From an uncultured Pseudomonadota bacterium (lineage in GTDB: Bacteria; Pseudomonadota; Gammaproteobacteria; Burkholderiales; Methylophilaceae), in NCBI GenBank assembly GCA_903846555.1, contig CAINBI010000167.1:1-37251 (forward strand): a DNA stretch of 37,251 bases. Reading direction: 5' to 3'. Within the stretch, counting starts at the first letter, position 1, and every line of letters starts with the position of its first letter. Made by a program: the position numbers and the translations under genes. Below, one piece after another: positions 16,189 through 24,797 of the stretch. The notes beneath the pieces were generated by a model that worked only from the letters and a program-made list of their open reading frames with translations, searched no databases and was not told the DNA's origin.

Positions 16189-17784
16189 TCATGCCTGTGC
16201 AAACGGTGGCGCAATGCCTAACTCTTTGCAGAACGCTGCAATAGTGGCATCAGTTGTTTGGCTGGCTTTATCCAAGGCTATCAACTGGGCTGAGATTGCA
16301 CCTAAGTCAATGGCGTCTTCTGCTTCAAAGGTATCTACATAACGTGGAATATTCAGATTGTAATCATTGGCTTTAATGCTAGCGATACTGGCTACATGGC
16401 TATACTTGTCTTCGTTAGTACGTGCCTTGTAGGTATCGACAATCTTTTGAATATGCTCAGCGCGCAAGATGTTTTGCGTTTTGACTTTATCAAACTGTTG
16501 GCTGGCATCTATGAATAAAACGTTGTCAGGGTGTTTACGACATTTCTTAAACACTAAAACACAAGTGGGGATAGAAGTACCGTAGAAAATATTGGCAGGT
16601 AAACCAATCACCGCATCTAGGCAGTTCAATTGCTCAATCAGGTAGGTGCGGATATGCCCTTCAGCCGCGCCACGGAATAGCACACCATGCGGCAATACCA
16701 CAGCCATTGTGCCTTCGTCGCTCAGTTGGTAAACCATGTGCTGTACGAACGCCATGTCAGCTTTACTGCTAGGTGCAAGTTTGCCATAGACGCTAAAACG
16801 ATCATCGTTCATGTGTAGCTGACTGGCACTCCACTGCGCTGAAAACGGTGGATTGGCGACAATGGCATCAAAGCGTAAATCGCGGTGCTGTGGGTTCTCT
16901 AGCGTATCTTCTTGGCGTATGTCAAAGTCTGCATAATGCACATCATGCAAAATCATGTTCATCCGTGCCAGGTTGTAGGTGGTACGGTTAAGCTCTTGAC
17001 CGTAAATCTTGTCTACCTTGGTCGCTTCACGCTTAACACGTAGCAATAGTGAGCCACTGCCGCAGGTTGGGTCGTACGCGCTTTTGAGGTTTTTGTTGTT
17101 GCTGGTGACTAGCTTGGCAAGTAAGGTTGATACGGGTTGCGGGGTATAGAATTCACCCGCTTTTTTACCTGCACCACTGGCAAACTCACCAATTAAATAC
17201 TCGTAAGCATCACCAAGCACATCAGCAGTAGCATCACTGAGGTTGAAATCAATCTTATCTAAATGCACCAGCACTTTGGCGACTAAATCATTTTTGTCTT
17301 TAGCGGTTTTACCCAGCTTGGATGAATCTAAATCTAAGTCTTCAAACAGGTTTACAAAGTCATCGGCACTATCAGTGCCTAGGGTGCTTTGCTCGATGTT
17401 TTTAAGTATTTTGGTGAGGTCGCCCAGAATAAAGTTATGCGTTGCGCCTTCGTTGTTGGCATCTTGCTGGTTACTGCCCTTCATGGCAACCGCATGAAAC
17501 ATTTCAGACGGTTTTAGGAAATAGCCTAGTTCATCCAGTGCCGCTTCTTCTAGCGCCTCAATATACGCTTGGCCTTTGGCAGTGGTTTCATTGATGTCAG
17601 CAAACTTGAGATTTTCTTGTGCTAGTTCTGCATCGGCAAAACGCTGAATTTTTTCAGAGAGATATTTGTAAAAGATAAAACCTAAAATGTAATCCCTAAA
17701 CTCATCTGCGCCCATCTTGCCGCGTAAGGTATTGGCGATATTCCAAAGCTGTTGTTGTAACTGGCGGCGCTGTTCTTCTGACAT
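16189..17784 (-). CDS. hsdM: Type I restriction-modification methyltransferase subunit HsdM
   Basis: 531 residues. HsdM transfers methyl groups from S-adenosylmethionine to adenine N6 in the target chosen by HsdS. The N-terminal helical domain begins LWNIANTLRGKMGADEFRDY, typical of HsdM. The catalytic domain carries the SAM-binding motif I DPTCGSGSLL (D238) and the catalytic NPPF motif (N311-F314), both intact, so an active gamma-class N6-adenine methylase is expected. The ATG is preceded by GGA nine bases upstream. It opens the island; dinD, hsdS, the AlbA_2 gene and hsdR follow on the same strand. Confidence 0.97.
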   Translation of the reverse strand: MSEEQRRQLQQQLWNIANTLRGKMGADEFRDYILGFIFYKYLSEKIQRFADAELAQENLKFADINETTAKGQAYIEALEEAALDELGYFLKPSEMFHAVAMKGSNQQDANNEGATHNFILGDLTKILKNIEQSTLGTDSADDFVNLFEDLDLDSSKLGKTAKDKNDLVAKVLVHLDKIDFNLSDATADVLGDAYEYLIGEFASGAGKKAGEFYTPQPVSTLLAKLVTSNNKNLKSAYDPTCGSGSLLLRVKREATKVDKIYGQELNRTTYNLARMNMILHDVHYADFDIRQEDTLENPQHRDLRFDAIVANPPFSAQWSASQLHMNDDRFSVYGKLAPSSKADMAFVQHMVYQLSDEGTMAVVLPHGVLFRGAAEGHIRTYLIEQLNCLDAVIGLPANIFYGTSIPTCVLVFKKCRKHPDNVLFIDASQQFDKVKTQNILRAEHIQKIVDTYKARTNEDKYSHVASIASIKANDYNLNIPRYVDTFEAEDAIDLGAISAQLIALDKASQTTDATIAAFCKELGIAPPFAQA

Positions 17785-17851
17785 GATTTTTATTCCAAGT
17801 TTTTACTCATTAGCTGGCATATAGTCGCCCCTTTTTAAAACATGTTACTGG

Positions 17852-18241
17852 CTACTTCAGCATGCTTAATAATGTGCCTAGCAAGTTGACCGAGCCTGCG
17901 GGCACCTCGCCATTTGGCGTCATTTTGTCTACCGCAATCGGCAGAAAATCTGCAATTTTGTTTTTGAGCGTATCAGGGCTAATGCCTAGTTGAGCGGCCA
18001 TATCCGCAAGCTTGTCGCTGCCGAAAACGCTGGAAATTTGCTCGGCTGACACGGGCAAGTTCTCACCTTTAGCCACCCAAGAGGCCGCTTGATCTGCAAG
18101 GCCCGCCGCGTTGAATTTATCGAGCACGCCGCTAAGGCCGCCTTGCTGTTTGAATATCTCCAGTGCGGCTTGCGCCATTGCCGCTTGCTCGCCGCCTAGT
18201 TTACTTAAAGCGGCAGCTGCCAGATTGTCAAATAAGCCCAT
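17852..18241 (-). CDS. YidB-like (DUF937) protein
   Basis: 129 residues starting MGLFDNLAAAALSKLGG. Alanine- and glycine-rich helices follow, then VFGSDKLADMAAQLGIS, then the conserved-type ending with LPIAVDKMTPNGEVP and a short hydrophobic C-terminus. This matches the YidB/DUF937 family, small proteins of unknown function widespread in Proteobacteria. There is no signal peptide. The ATG has a clear GAGG Shine-Dalgarno. It lies between the pseudouridine synthase gene and hsdM on the same strand; the 67-base gap to hsdM could hold the island promoter. Confidence 0.85.
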   Translation of the reverse strand: MGLFDNLAAAALSKLGGEQAAMAQAALEIFKQQGGLSGVLDKFNAAGLADQAASWVAKGENLPVSAEQISSVFGSDKLADMAAQLGISPDTLKNKIADFLPIAVDKMTPNGEVPAGSVNLLGTLLSMLK

Positions 18242-18292
18242 GATTAAACCTCAAAAATTGATACTAGTTTTTGACCGACAAATAACGTTGCT

Positions 18293-19540
18293 TTAAAAGC
18301 GTTCGTCATTGCGCAGGTAACGCCATTGTCCAACTGGCAATTTGCCTAAATTGACACTGCCGATACGCGTGCGCTTTAAGCCGACGACATGCAGACCAAC
18401 CATTTCGCACATGCGGCGAATTTGACGCTTTTTACCTTCACGCAACACAAAGCGCAATTGATCTTCATTTTGCCAGCTGACTTTGGCTGGCTTCAATTTC
18501 ACGCCATCTAACGTTAGACCGAAGTTAAGTAACTTCATATTGGCTTCAGTCAGGGTGCCTTCTACCCGCACCAAGTATTCTTTTTCAACCGAAGAATCTT
18601 CACCAATCAAATGACGCGCCACGCGACCATCTTGAGTGAGCACTAACATTCCTGTGGAGTCAATATCCAAACGACCTGCTGGCGCTAGACCATGCAAAAA
18701 TCCGCGCTGAAATTCTTTTGGATGATAGGTGTGCAATTCCGGGTCATCTGGCCATTGGTTATCTGGGTGGATTAAGACAATGGCTGGCTGGTAGCCATCT
18801 TCAGCCTGCCCACTCACAAAACCCACGGGTTTGTGCAAAATAATGGTCACAGATTCCGATTGATGGTCTTGGGCATAACTACTGATAATAATTTCAGCAT
18901 CTGGCTTAATGCGCGAACCTAGCGTATCGATAATCACGCCATCCACTTTTACCCAACCGTTCACAATCCACTCATCGGCCTCACGGCGTGAGCAAAGGCC
19001 TAACTCTGCCATGCGTTTAGAAAGGCGGGGCAATTCCGGATTAGACGCCACTGGCTTAGCGGCGGCATGAGCCGCGCGTGTATGCGTCGATTCGCCAGCA
19101 TCAAAGCCATCGCGCACTTTGCCACCACGGCGCGGTGCTTGCCGATATTGTGGTTCTTCGCTGCTAAATCTGGCATTTGACGCAGGCCTGCTGTTTGAAG
19201 TCGGCCTTGCGTTAGAGGAAGGCTTAGCGCGCTGCGGTCTTTCAGAATTAGTAGGTTCTGCGCTTCTCGCTTCATAAGGTTGCGCTTCAATAGCTGCATT
19301 TTCAGAATATTCAGCGCCATGCAATTTACCGTCAAATCGGTGGTTGCGCTGCCTTGTTGCGGGCTCTCGTTCTGGGCTGGTTGAGGCTGGCGCGTTTTCT
19401 TGTGATGGCGAGGCTACGGATGCCATTGCGGCAGGTTGATGTGCCACACTGCGATCACGTTTTGTCGCATCGGTACGCCTAACAGGTTTTTTTGTGGGCG
19501 TCATTTGTGCTGCTTTTTCAGGTACTTTTAGGGTTGCCAT
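18293..19540 (-). CDS. rRNA pseudouridine synthase, RluF/RluB type, with long N-terminal extension
   Basis: 415 residues. Residues 1 to about 165 are low-complexity, rich in Ala, Ser, Pro, Arg and Asn, probably disordered and basic. An S4 RNA-binding domain follows (about 168-225, RLSKRMAELGLCSRREADEW), then the RsuA/RluB/RluF catalytic domain with AGRLDIDSTGMLVLTQDG; D292 is the catalytic aspartate. The KKRQIRRMCEMVG and LKRTRIGSVNLGKLP segments resemble RluF (23S rRNA) more than RluB, but the target uridine cannot be assigned safely. The ATG at 19540 has an AGAGAGA Shine-Dalgarno. The catalytic core is complete. Confidence 0.9.
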   Translation of the reverse strand: MATLKVPEKAAQMTPTKKPVRRTDATKRDRSVAHQPAAMASVASPSQENAPASTSPEREPATRQRNHRFDGKLHGAEYSENAAIEAQPYEARSAEPTNSERPQRAKPSSNARPTSNSRPASNARFSSEEPQYRQAPRRGGKVRDGFDAGESTHTRAAHAAAKPVASNPELPRLSKRMAELGLCSRREADEWIVNGWVKVDGVIIDTLGSRIKPDAEIIISSYAQDHQSESVTIILHKPVGFVSGQAEDGYQPAIVLIHPDNQWPDDPELHTYHPKEFQRGFLHGLAPAGRLDIDSTGMLVLTQDGRVARHLIGEDSSVEKEYLVRVEGTLTEANMKLLNFGLTLDGVKLKPAKVSWQNEDQLRFVLREGKKRQIRRMCEMVGLHVVGLKRTRIGSVNLGKLPVGQWRYLRNDERF

Positions 19541-19785
19541 GTTAATCTCTCTTTATATGACGACATTCTACGTCATTCTAAGCTGGTTTTTACAAACCGA
19601 GACCTCAGTAGCAAGCCAATTTTAGAGACATAGCTTAGTTTAAGGCAGCAACCTAAACGTGCTGCGTCAGAGAAGTTTGTGTAGTTTTATCCGCTATTTT
19701 TTAAATGATGCAAAATAAAATTACCGCTCAAACTCACCATTAATTATTACATGCCGAAACTCAAAATCAAGCGATCAAATGCACT

Positions 19786-20001
19786 ATGAACCCTGATGAT
19801 TTACAACGATTAGTGACCTTGGCTATGCCCTACGGCAAATACAAAGGCCGCCTTATCGCCGATTTGCCTGGTGATTACCTCAATTGGTTCGCTCGCAAAG
19901 GATTCCCTGCGGGCGACATCGGCCGCCTATTGCAACTGATGCAAGAAATAGATCATAACGGACTATCTGCGTTACTTGAGCCGTTAAGAAAGAAGCGCTA
20001 G
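19786..20001 (+). CDS. DUF3820-family small protein
   Basis: 71 residues with the hallmark AMPYGKYKGRLIADLPGDYL near the start, followed by NWFARKGFPAGDIGRLL and a C-terminal LSALLEPLRKKR. This is the pattern of DUF3820, whose members occur alone or fused to exonuclease-like domains; some are called putative quorum-sensing-regulated virulence factors. The function is unknown. The Shine-Dalgarno is weak. It is convergent with yicC, 35 bases away. The 245-base gap before it shows no recognised element beyond a short GCAGCA/TGCTGC inverted repeat. Confidence 0.85.
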   Translation: MNPDDLQRLVTLAMPYGKYKGRLIADLPGDYLNWFARKGFPAGDIGRLLQLMQEIDHNGLSALLEPLRKKR

Positions 20002-20036
20002 CGGAGGTATGTCGACTGTTGATGAATCGTGAAACC

Positions 20037-20903
20037 CTACTCAATATTCTGAATTTGTTCACGCATTTGTTCAATGAGCACTTTCAATTCCATCGACACC
20101 TGCGTGGTTTGCACCGACACGGATTTTGAGCCTAAGGTATTGGCTTCTCGATTAAGCTCTTGCATTAAAAAGTCTAGCCGTTTGCCAGCAGGTGCATCGC
20201 TATTTAGAATGCGTTTCACTTCAGATACGTGAGCTGTCAATCGGCTGAGCTCTTCATCTACATCAATACGTTGGGCGAACAACACCAGCTCTTGCGCCAC
20301 GCGTTCCGGGTCTATGTTTTTCAGGTTTTCTTGCAGTTTACTTTCGAGTTTAGCCTGATATTCTTTGGCGAGTGCGGGTAATAATGGCTTTACTTTTTCT
20401 ACCAATAGTTCAATTTGACTTAGTCTATCTAAAATCAAAGCTTTGAGCTTTTCGCCCTCGCGCGTGCGTGAGGCGTTCAGGTCTTGCAATCCTTGATAGA
20501 CTAATCTTTTAACATCGTCTACCAGCGTTTCATGGTTAAGCGCTTCAGTGAGCACGACACCTGGCCACCTTAAAATGTCCGCCACACTTAGCGGGCGGCT
20601 TTGTGGAAAATGTTGTTGTGCTTGCGCAGCTATTGCGGCTAGTTGCTGCATGAGAGGTTCATCTAAGCGCATGGTTTGATTGGTTTGTGCGCGTTGGATG
20701 AGGTTGATTTTACATTCAATTTTGCCGCGACTTAAATGTGCGCCTATTTGTTCGCGGATGGTGGGCTCTAAGCTTCTTAAATTTTCATCCAGCTTAAAAT
20801 GCAGGTCTAAATAACGGCTGTTTACTGCGCGTATTTCAAGTAGTAGCGTAGCGCTTTCTAGCGGCCGTTCTAGTGCGGCAAAGCCTGTCATGCTAAAGGT
20901 CAT
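20037..20903 (-). CDS. yicC: YicC-family endoribonuclease
   Basis: 288 residues, full length. It begins MTFSMTGFA, the conserved family start, followed by LEIRAVNSRYLDLHFKL. The DUF1732 C-terminal part includes RIDVDEELSRLTAHV, KRLDFLMQELNREANTLGSK and the ending VLIEQMREQIQNIE. YicC proteins are metal-dependent oligomeric endoribonucleases implicated in small-RNA decay (RyhB in E. coli). The ATG has a strong AGGAAAA Shine-Dalgarno. It is divergent from the kinase-phosphatase-rph cluster, and adjacency to rph is common in Betaproteobacteria. Confidence 0.96.
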   Translation of the reverse strand: MTFSMTGFAALERPLESATLLLEIRAVNSRYLDLHFKLDENLRSLEPTIREQIGAHLSRGKIECKINLIQRAQTNQTMRLDEPLMQQLAAIAAQAQQHFPQSRPLSVADILRWPGVVLTEALNHETLVDDVKRLVYQGLQDLNASRTREGEKLKALILDRLSQIELLVEKVKPLLPALAKEYQAKLESKLQENLKNIDPERVAQELVLFAQRIDVDEELSRLTAHVSEVKRILNSDAPAGKRLDFLMQELNREANTLGSKSVSVQTTQVSMELKVLIEQMREQIQNIE

Positions 20904-21007
20904 ATTGCTTTTCCTGATTAAAGTGTATGGATGGAGGTGCGTGACTCATTTGAAACACCTTCGAATTAGCACCATGTTATCAAATAAGCGGCTGCATTAT
21001 GGTTAAT

Positions 21008-21084
21008 TAACGTTTAATATCCTCTGAAAGGCGCACTAAATAATTTCAATATAATTTTGAGTCGCATCAATTAAACGTTATATT
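21008..21084 (+). promoter_or_regulatory. Putative promoter region with an 11-bp inverted repeat, upstream of the kinase gene
   Basis: TAACGTTTAAT (21008-21018) is exactly complementary to ATTAAACGTTA (21070-21080). Between and overlapping them are a -35-like TTGAGT (21057-21062) and, 16 bases on, a -10-like TATATT (21079-21084) reading towards the kinase. The right arm touches the -10 box, so a protein bound there could block transcription. The rest of 20904-21206 is AT-rich with no gene seen. Confidence 0.35.
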
Positions 21085-21206
21085 GAGCAATAATATGTTA
21101 TGTTTTAGTTTGATATTTAAGGCAGTCACTTATGAGCACCTCTCTGCACCAAGTATTCGCCCGCATGACCATTAACGCCTTCAAAAACCATCAATAAAAC
21201 GTATCC

Positions 21207-22154
21207 ATGCCCAATAATATAGCACTCCCTACAGGTTACCAGTTGCAAGATTATGTGATTAGCAAAGTCTTGAGCTATGGTGGATTCAGCTTTGTTTATT
21301 TGGCGCGGGATAAAAACCAAAAAACCGTGGCCATTAAAGAATATTTGCCAGCAACTATCGCCCTGCGCGCCAATGGTACAAGGGTGTTGCCTAATATGGA
21401 TGATGGCGTATTATTTAAACGCGGTCTAAAATGCTTTTTTGATGAAGGCTTATCTCTGGCTAAAATTGACCATAAAAATATCGTGCGCGTGCTGAATTTT
21501 TTTCGAGCTAATGATACGGTTTATATGGTGATGCAATATGAGCACGGAAAATTACTGCAAGACTATATTTTAGGGCAGACAGATTTGGTGTCAGAGCAAT
21601 TTATACGGCAAGTATTTGGCGGTCTGTGTAACGGCTTGCGCGAGGTGCATACGCATAAATTATTGCATTTAGATATTAAGCCAGCCAATATCTATATTCG
21701 ACTTGATGGGTCGCCAGTGCTGCTGGATTTTGGCTCAGCGCGGCAAGCGCTCAATGAAAGCTCAACCAAGATTACACCCAGTTATACGCCAGGTTTTGCG
21801 CCGCCTGAGCAATATTACGATAGAAAATTACTGGGTCCGTGGAGTGACATTTACAGCCTAGGAGCAACCATGTATTCATGCCTAATTCGCACCTCGCCGC
21901 TGGCGGCTAATTTGCGCATTCGGCAAGATTTTCTCATCCCTGCTGTAAAAGTAGGTAAAGGTCATTATTCGCAAAACTTGCTGGAAATCATTGATCAATG
22001 CCTGCATTTAGATTATATGAAGCGTCCGCAAAGTGTGTTTGCCTTACAAAAATCTTTATTAGAATCGACTGACGAATTTAAGAGAAAAACGAGTCTGATG
22101 AATAAAATTGTTGGCATTCTAAATAGACCTATCTCGACTAATAAGTCATCATGA
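21207..22154 (+). CDS. Ser/Thr protein kinase
   Basis: 315 residues, a Hanks-type kinase domain covering nearly the whole protein without a membrane segment. The glycine loop LSYGGFSFVYLA, ATP-binding K44 (VAIKEYLP), catalytic loop HLDIKPANI (D156, K158), DFG (174-176) and APPEQ are present. The catalytic loop reads HLD instead of the common HRD, meaning a non-RD kinase, usually not controlled by activation-loop phosphorylation. It is ATGA-coupled to the PP2C phosphatase gene, so the two probably act on the same substrates. This position upstream of rph and rdgB is common in Betaproteobacteria. The substrate is unknown. Confidence 0.93.
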   Translation: MPNNIALPTGYQLQDYVISKVLSYGGFSFVYLARDKNQKTVAIKEYLPATIALRANGTRVLPNMDDGVLFKRGLKCFFDEGLSLAKIDHKNIVRVLNFFRANDTVYMVMQYEHGKLLQDYILGQTDLVSEQFIRQVFGGLCNGLREVHTHKLLHLDIKPANIYIRLDGSPVLLDFGSARQALNESSTKITPSYTPGFAPPEQYYDRKLLGPWSDIYSLGATMYSCLIRTSPLAANLRIRQDFLIPAVKVGKGHYSQNLLEIIDQCLHLDYMKRPQSVFALQKSLLESTDEFKRKTSLMNKIVGILNRPISTNKSS

Positions 22155-23080
22155 AATTTAGCATTTACCAAAATAGCCGCCAAGGTCCTCGGGTTTCTAA
22201 TCAGGATAGATTGGCTTACTCGTACAGTAAAGACGCCTTAATGTTAGTGGTAGCTGATGGCATGGGCGGTCATCTGCATGGTGAAATTGCCGCGCAATTG
22301 GCGGTAAATACCATGACCGATGCCTTTCAGCGTTTAGCCGTGCCTACGCTTTCTAGCCCAGCTAAATTTTTAATTGATCATATTCAGCAAACGCACGACA
22401 TGATAGGACACATCACGCATGAGCGAGAGATGCTAGAGTCGCCGCGCACCACCATTGTGGCTGCGATTGTGCAACGCGGCTTGCTGTATTGTGCGCATGT
22501 GGGCGACTCACGGCTTTATCATTTCCGTGATGGCCATTTGCTGCATCGCACGGAGGATCATTCGGTTGTGCAGTCGTTGTATAGCAAGGGTATCATCAGC
22601 AAAAGTGACATGGCTACGCACCCGTATCGTCATAAAGTGTATAGCTGTTTAGGAGGCGATGTGTCGCCAAAAATTGATTTATCTGACAGGCGTGAGTTAA
22701 TGGAAGGCGATACCATTTTACTTTGCACCGATGGCGTTTGGGGTGCTGTAAGCGATGAGCAAATTAAACAGATTCTTGACGGCGTTTCCATCAAAGACAA
22801 CATCATCAAGTTGCTTGATCAAGCCGAACAAGTGAGTGAGGAGCAAGGCGACAACATGAGCGCAATTGGTTTTCAGTGGGGCGATAAACAAAGTAGCCAC
22901 TTAGCGGTTTCAACCATTTCTATGGCAATGGGAGCGACCACTACCATTATGAATCCTGTGACCAATAGCCCGTTAACTGGCAACCTGCAAGACACGTTAA
23001 ACAACAATCTTAGCGATGATGATATTGAAAGAATCATCGCCGAAATACAATTAGCCTTAAAAACTACCAACCGTAAATAA
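22151..23080 (+). CDS. PP2C-family Ser/Thr protein phosphatase
   Basis: 309 residues. The PPM metal-binding motifs are intact: NQDR near the start, VVADGMGGHLHGE, HVGDSRLYHFRDG, LLCTDGVWGAV and the terminal GDNMSAI, so a Mn/Mg-dependent phosphatase is expected. The domain ends near 240. A ~70-residue Ser/Thr/Asn-rich extension follows (MGATTTIMNPVTN), ending in an acidic helix; it has no membrane helix and its role is unknown. The gene starts inside the kinase stop codon (ATGA), which implies coupled translation; it should reverse the kinase's phosphorylation. Confidence 0.94.
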   Translation: MKFSIYQNSRQGPRVSNQDRLAYSYSKDALMLVVADGMGGHLHGEIAAQLAVNTMTDAFQRLAVPTLSSPAKFLIDHIQQTHDMIGHITHEREMLESPRTTIVAAIVQRGLLYCAHVGDSRLYHFRDGHLLHRTEDHSVVQSLYSKGIISKSDMATHPYRHKVYSCLGGDVSPKIDLSDRRELMEGDTILLCTDGVWGAVSDEQIKQILDGVSIKDNIIKLLDQAEQVSEEQGDNMSAIGFQWGDKQSSHLAVSTISMAMGATTTIMNPVTNSPLTGNLQDTLNNNLSDDDIERIIAEIQLALKTTNRK

Positions 23081-23107
23081 TCCATTTTAGAATCAGGAAT
23101 ATCCAGC

Positions 23108-23839
23108 ATGCAAGCCAGCAACAATAGACCAAGCCAACGTCCCAACAATCAACTACGTGAAGTTGAAATGTTTCGCCATTACACCAAACATGCTGAAGGC
23201 TCGGTATTGGTAAAATTTGGTGATACGCATGTGTTATGTACCGCAAGCATAGAAGAGCGCGTACCAGGCTTTTTAAAAGGCAAGGGCCAAGGTTGGGTCA
23301 CCGCAGAATATGGCATGCTGCCACGCTCTACTGGCAGTCGGATGGATAGAGAAGCCGCGAGAGGTAAACAGTCTGGCCGTACTCAAGAAATTCAGCGTTT
23401 AATCGGCCGCTCATTACGTGCGATTATTGATTTAGAAAAGTTAGGCGAACGTAGCATTCAGATTGATTGCGATGTAATTCAAGCCGATGGCGGCACTAGA
23501 ACTGCCAGTATTACCGGCGCTTATGTAGCTTTGCATGATGCCATTTCCACCTTGTTAGCCAGCGGTAAACTCACAGAAAGCCCGCTTAAACAAGCGGTTG
23601 CGGCGATTTCTGTCGGCGTTTACAAAGGCGTACCAGTGCTGGATTTAGATTATCTAGAAGACTCAGACTGCGATACCGATATGAACGTGGTGATGACCGC
23701 AGACGGAGGTTTTGTAGAAGTGCAAGGCACCGCTGAAGGCGAGCCATTTGACCGTGATGCCATGAATGCGATGCTAGATTTAGCGCGTGATGGCATTGCG
23801 CAGCTGATTAATCTGCAAACCGAGGCCTTAAGTGTTTAA
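23108..23839 (+). CDS. rph: Ribonuclease PH
   Basis: 243 residues, normal length. A phosphorolytic 3'-5' exoribonuclease that trims tRNA 3' ends and structured RNA tails. Family hallmarks: [40 protein letters not shown], then R-rich [20 protein letters not shown], and [20 protein letters not shown] near the C-terminal half. A Shine-Dalgarno AGGA precedes the ATG. A short polar N-terminal extension (about 12 residues) precedes the conserved part. It overlaps rdgB by 8 bases; the pair is a classic arrangement. Confidence 0.97.
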   Translation: MQASNNRPSQRPNNQLREVEMFRHYTKHAEGSVLVKFGDTHVLCTASIEERVPGFLKGKGQGWVTAEYGMLPRSTGSRMDREAARGKQSGRTQEIQRLIGRSLRAIIDLEKLGERSIQIDCDVIQADGGTRTASITGAYVALHDAISTLLASGKLTESPLKQAVAAISVGVYKGVPVLDLDYLEDSDCDTDMNVVMTADGGFVEVQGTAEGEPFDRDAMNAMLDLARDGIAQLINLQTEALSV

Positions 23840-24458
23840 AAAAATCGTCATTGCTACGGGCAACAAAGGTAAGTTGCGAGAAATTCAGCATATTCTTTCG
23901 CCGCTACAAATTGAGGTGATTCCGCAAGCTGAGTTTAACGTGCCTGAATGTGCAGAGCCTTTTTGTACCTTCATTGAAAATGCGCTTGCCAAAGCACGCC
24001 ACGCCAGCAAGCATACGGGTTTGCCTGCGTTGGCCGATGATTCAGGTTTGTGTGTCGATGCACTGCAAGGCGCGCCTGGCGTGCGTTCTGCGCGTTATGC
24101 GGTAGAAGCTAATGGCTTAAACCTGAGCCAAAATGAAAATCAGGACGCGCGCAATAACCAAAAGTTACTCGAAGTCATGGCCAATGAAACCAATCGGCAC
24201 GCGCATTTTTACTGCGTCATCGTGCTTGTGCGTTATGAGCATGATCCCGAGCCGATGATTGCTGAAGGACTATGGGCGGGCGAGATTTTAAGCGAGTATC
24301 GCGGTGATGATGGTTTTGGTTATGATCCACTATTTTTGGATGATAAAACTGGCAAAACCGTGGCAGAATTACCGCTAGAAATCAAAAGCCGCATTAGTCA
24401 TAGAGGCCACGCAATGGCTAAACTATTGCAGAAATTAGAAAAGTTAAGCAACGAGTAA
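23832..24458 (+). CDS. rdgB: RdgB/HAM1 family XTP/dITP diphosphatase
   Basis: 208 residues. It hydrolyses XTP, ITP and dITP to monophosphates, keeping deaminated purines out of DNA and RNA. Hallmarks are [12 protein letters not shown] at the start, the [12 protein letters not shown] segment with catalytic Asp residues, [20 protein letters not shown] and a final [10 protein letters not shown]. The GTG start overlaps the last codons of rph, so the genes are translationally coupled. The small unknown gene at 24464 follows five bases later. Confidence 0.97.
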   Translation: MFKKIVIATGNKGKLREIQHILSPLQIEVIPQAEFNVPECAEPFCTFIENALAKARHASKHTGLPALADDSGLCVDALQGAPGVRSARYAVEANGLNLSQNENQDARNNQKLLEVMANETNRHAHFYCVIVLVRYEHDPEPMIAEGLWAGEILSEYRGDDGFGYDPLFLDDKTGKTVAELPLEIKSRISHRGHAMAKLLQKLEKLSNE

Positions 24459-24463
24459 CGCGA

Positions 24464-24694
24464 ATGAGTAATCTTAAAAAACAAGTATTGCCAATATGGC
24501 TGCGCGATGACGGCAGCATCGTGGCATGCACAGAAAAAATTAAAGTGATGACGGAAAACTTCGATGAAATCAAGCAAATCGCCCAAGATGCACTGGAAGA
24601 CGGTTTGCTGATGGAAGTTTCAGAAGCGCAAATTCGTGAAGCATTGCACCAATTAATCGAGTCGCTGGTGAACCCTTATCAAAAAAATCATTGA
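24464..24694 (+). CDS. Small conserved-looking protein of unknown function
   Basis: 76 residues: an N-terminal stretch KQVLPIWLRDDGSIVACTEK, then acidic amphipathic helices ending NPYQKNH. No signal peptide, membrane segment or metal site is evident. It lies tightly between rdgB and hemW; small proteins of this size often sit here in betaproteobacterial genomes, which supports it being real. I cannot assign a function. The next gene's frame is open across its end, so the two may be coupled. Confidence 0.7.
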   Translation: MSNLKKQVLPIWLRDDGSIVACTEKIKVMTENFDEIKQIAQDALEDGLLMEVSEAQIREALHQLIESLVNPYQKNH

Positions 24695-24797
24695 AATTAA
24701 AGCAGAAACGGCTTTTAGCCTAAAGCCCATCAATACCTTAGCCCCGCTTGCTGGAGATGACACACTTTCCGGGCTTAAAAATCCACCGCCATTATCT

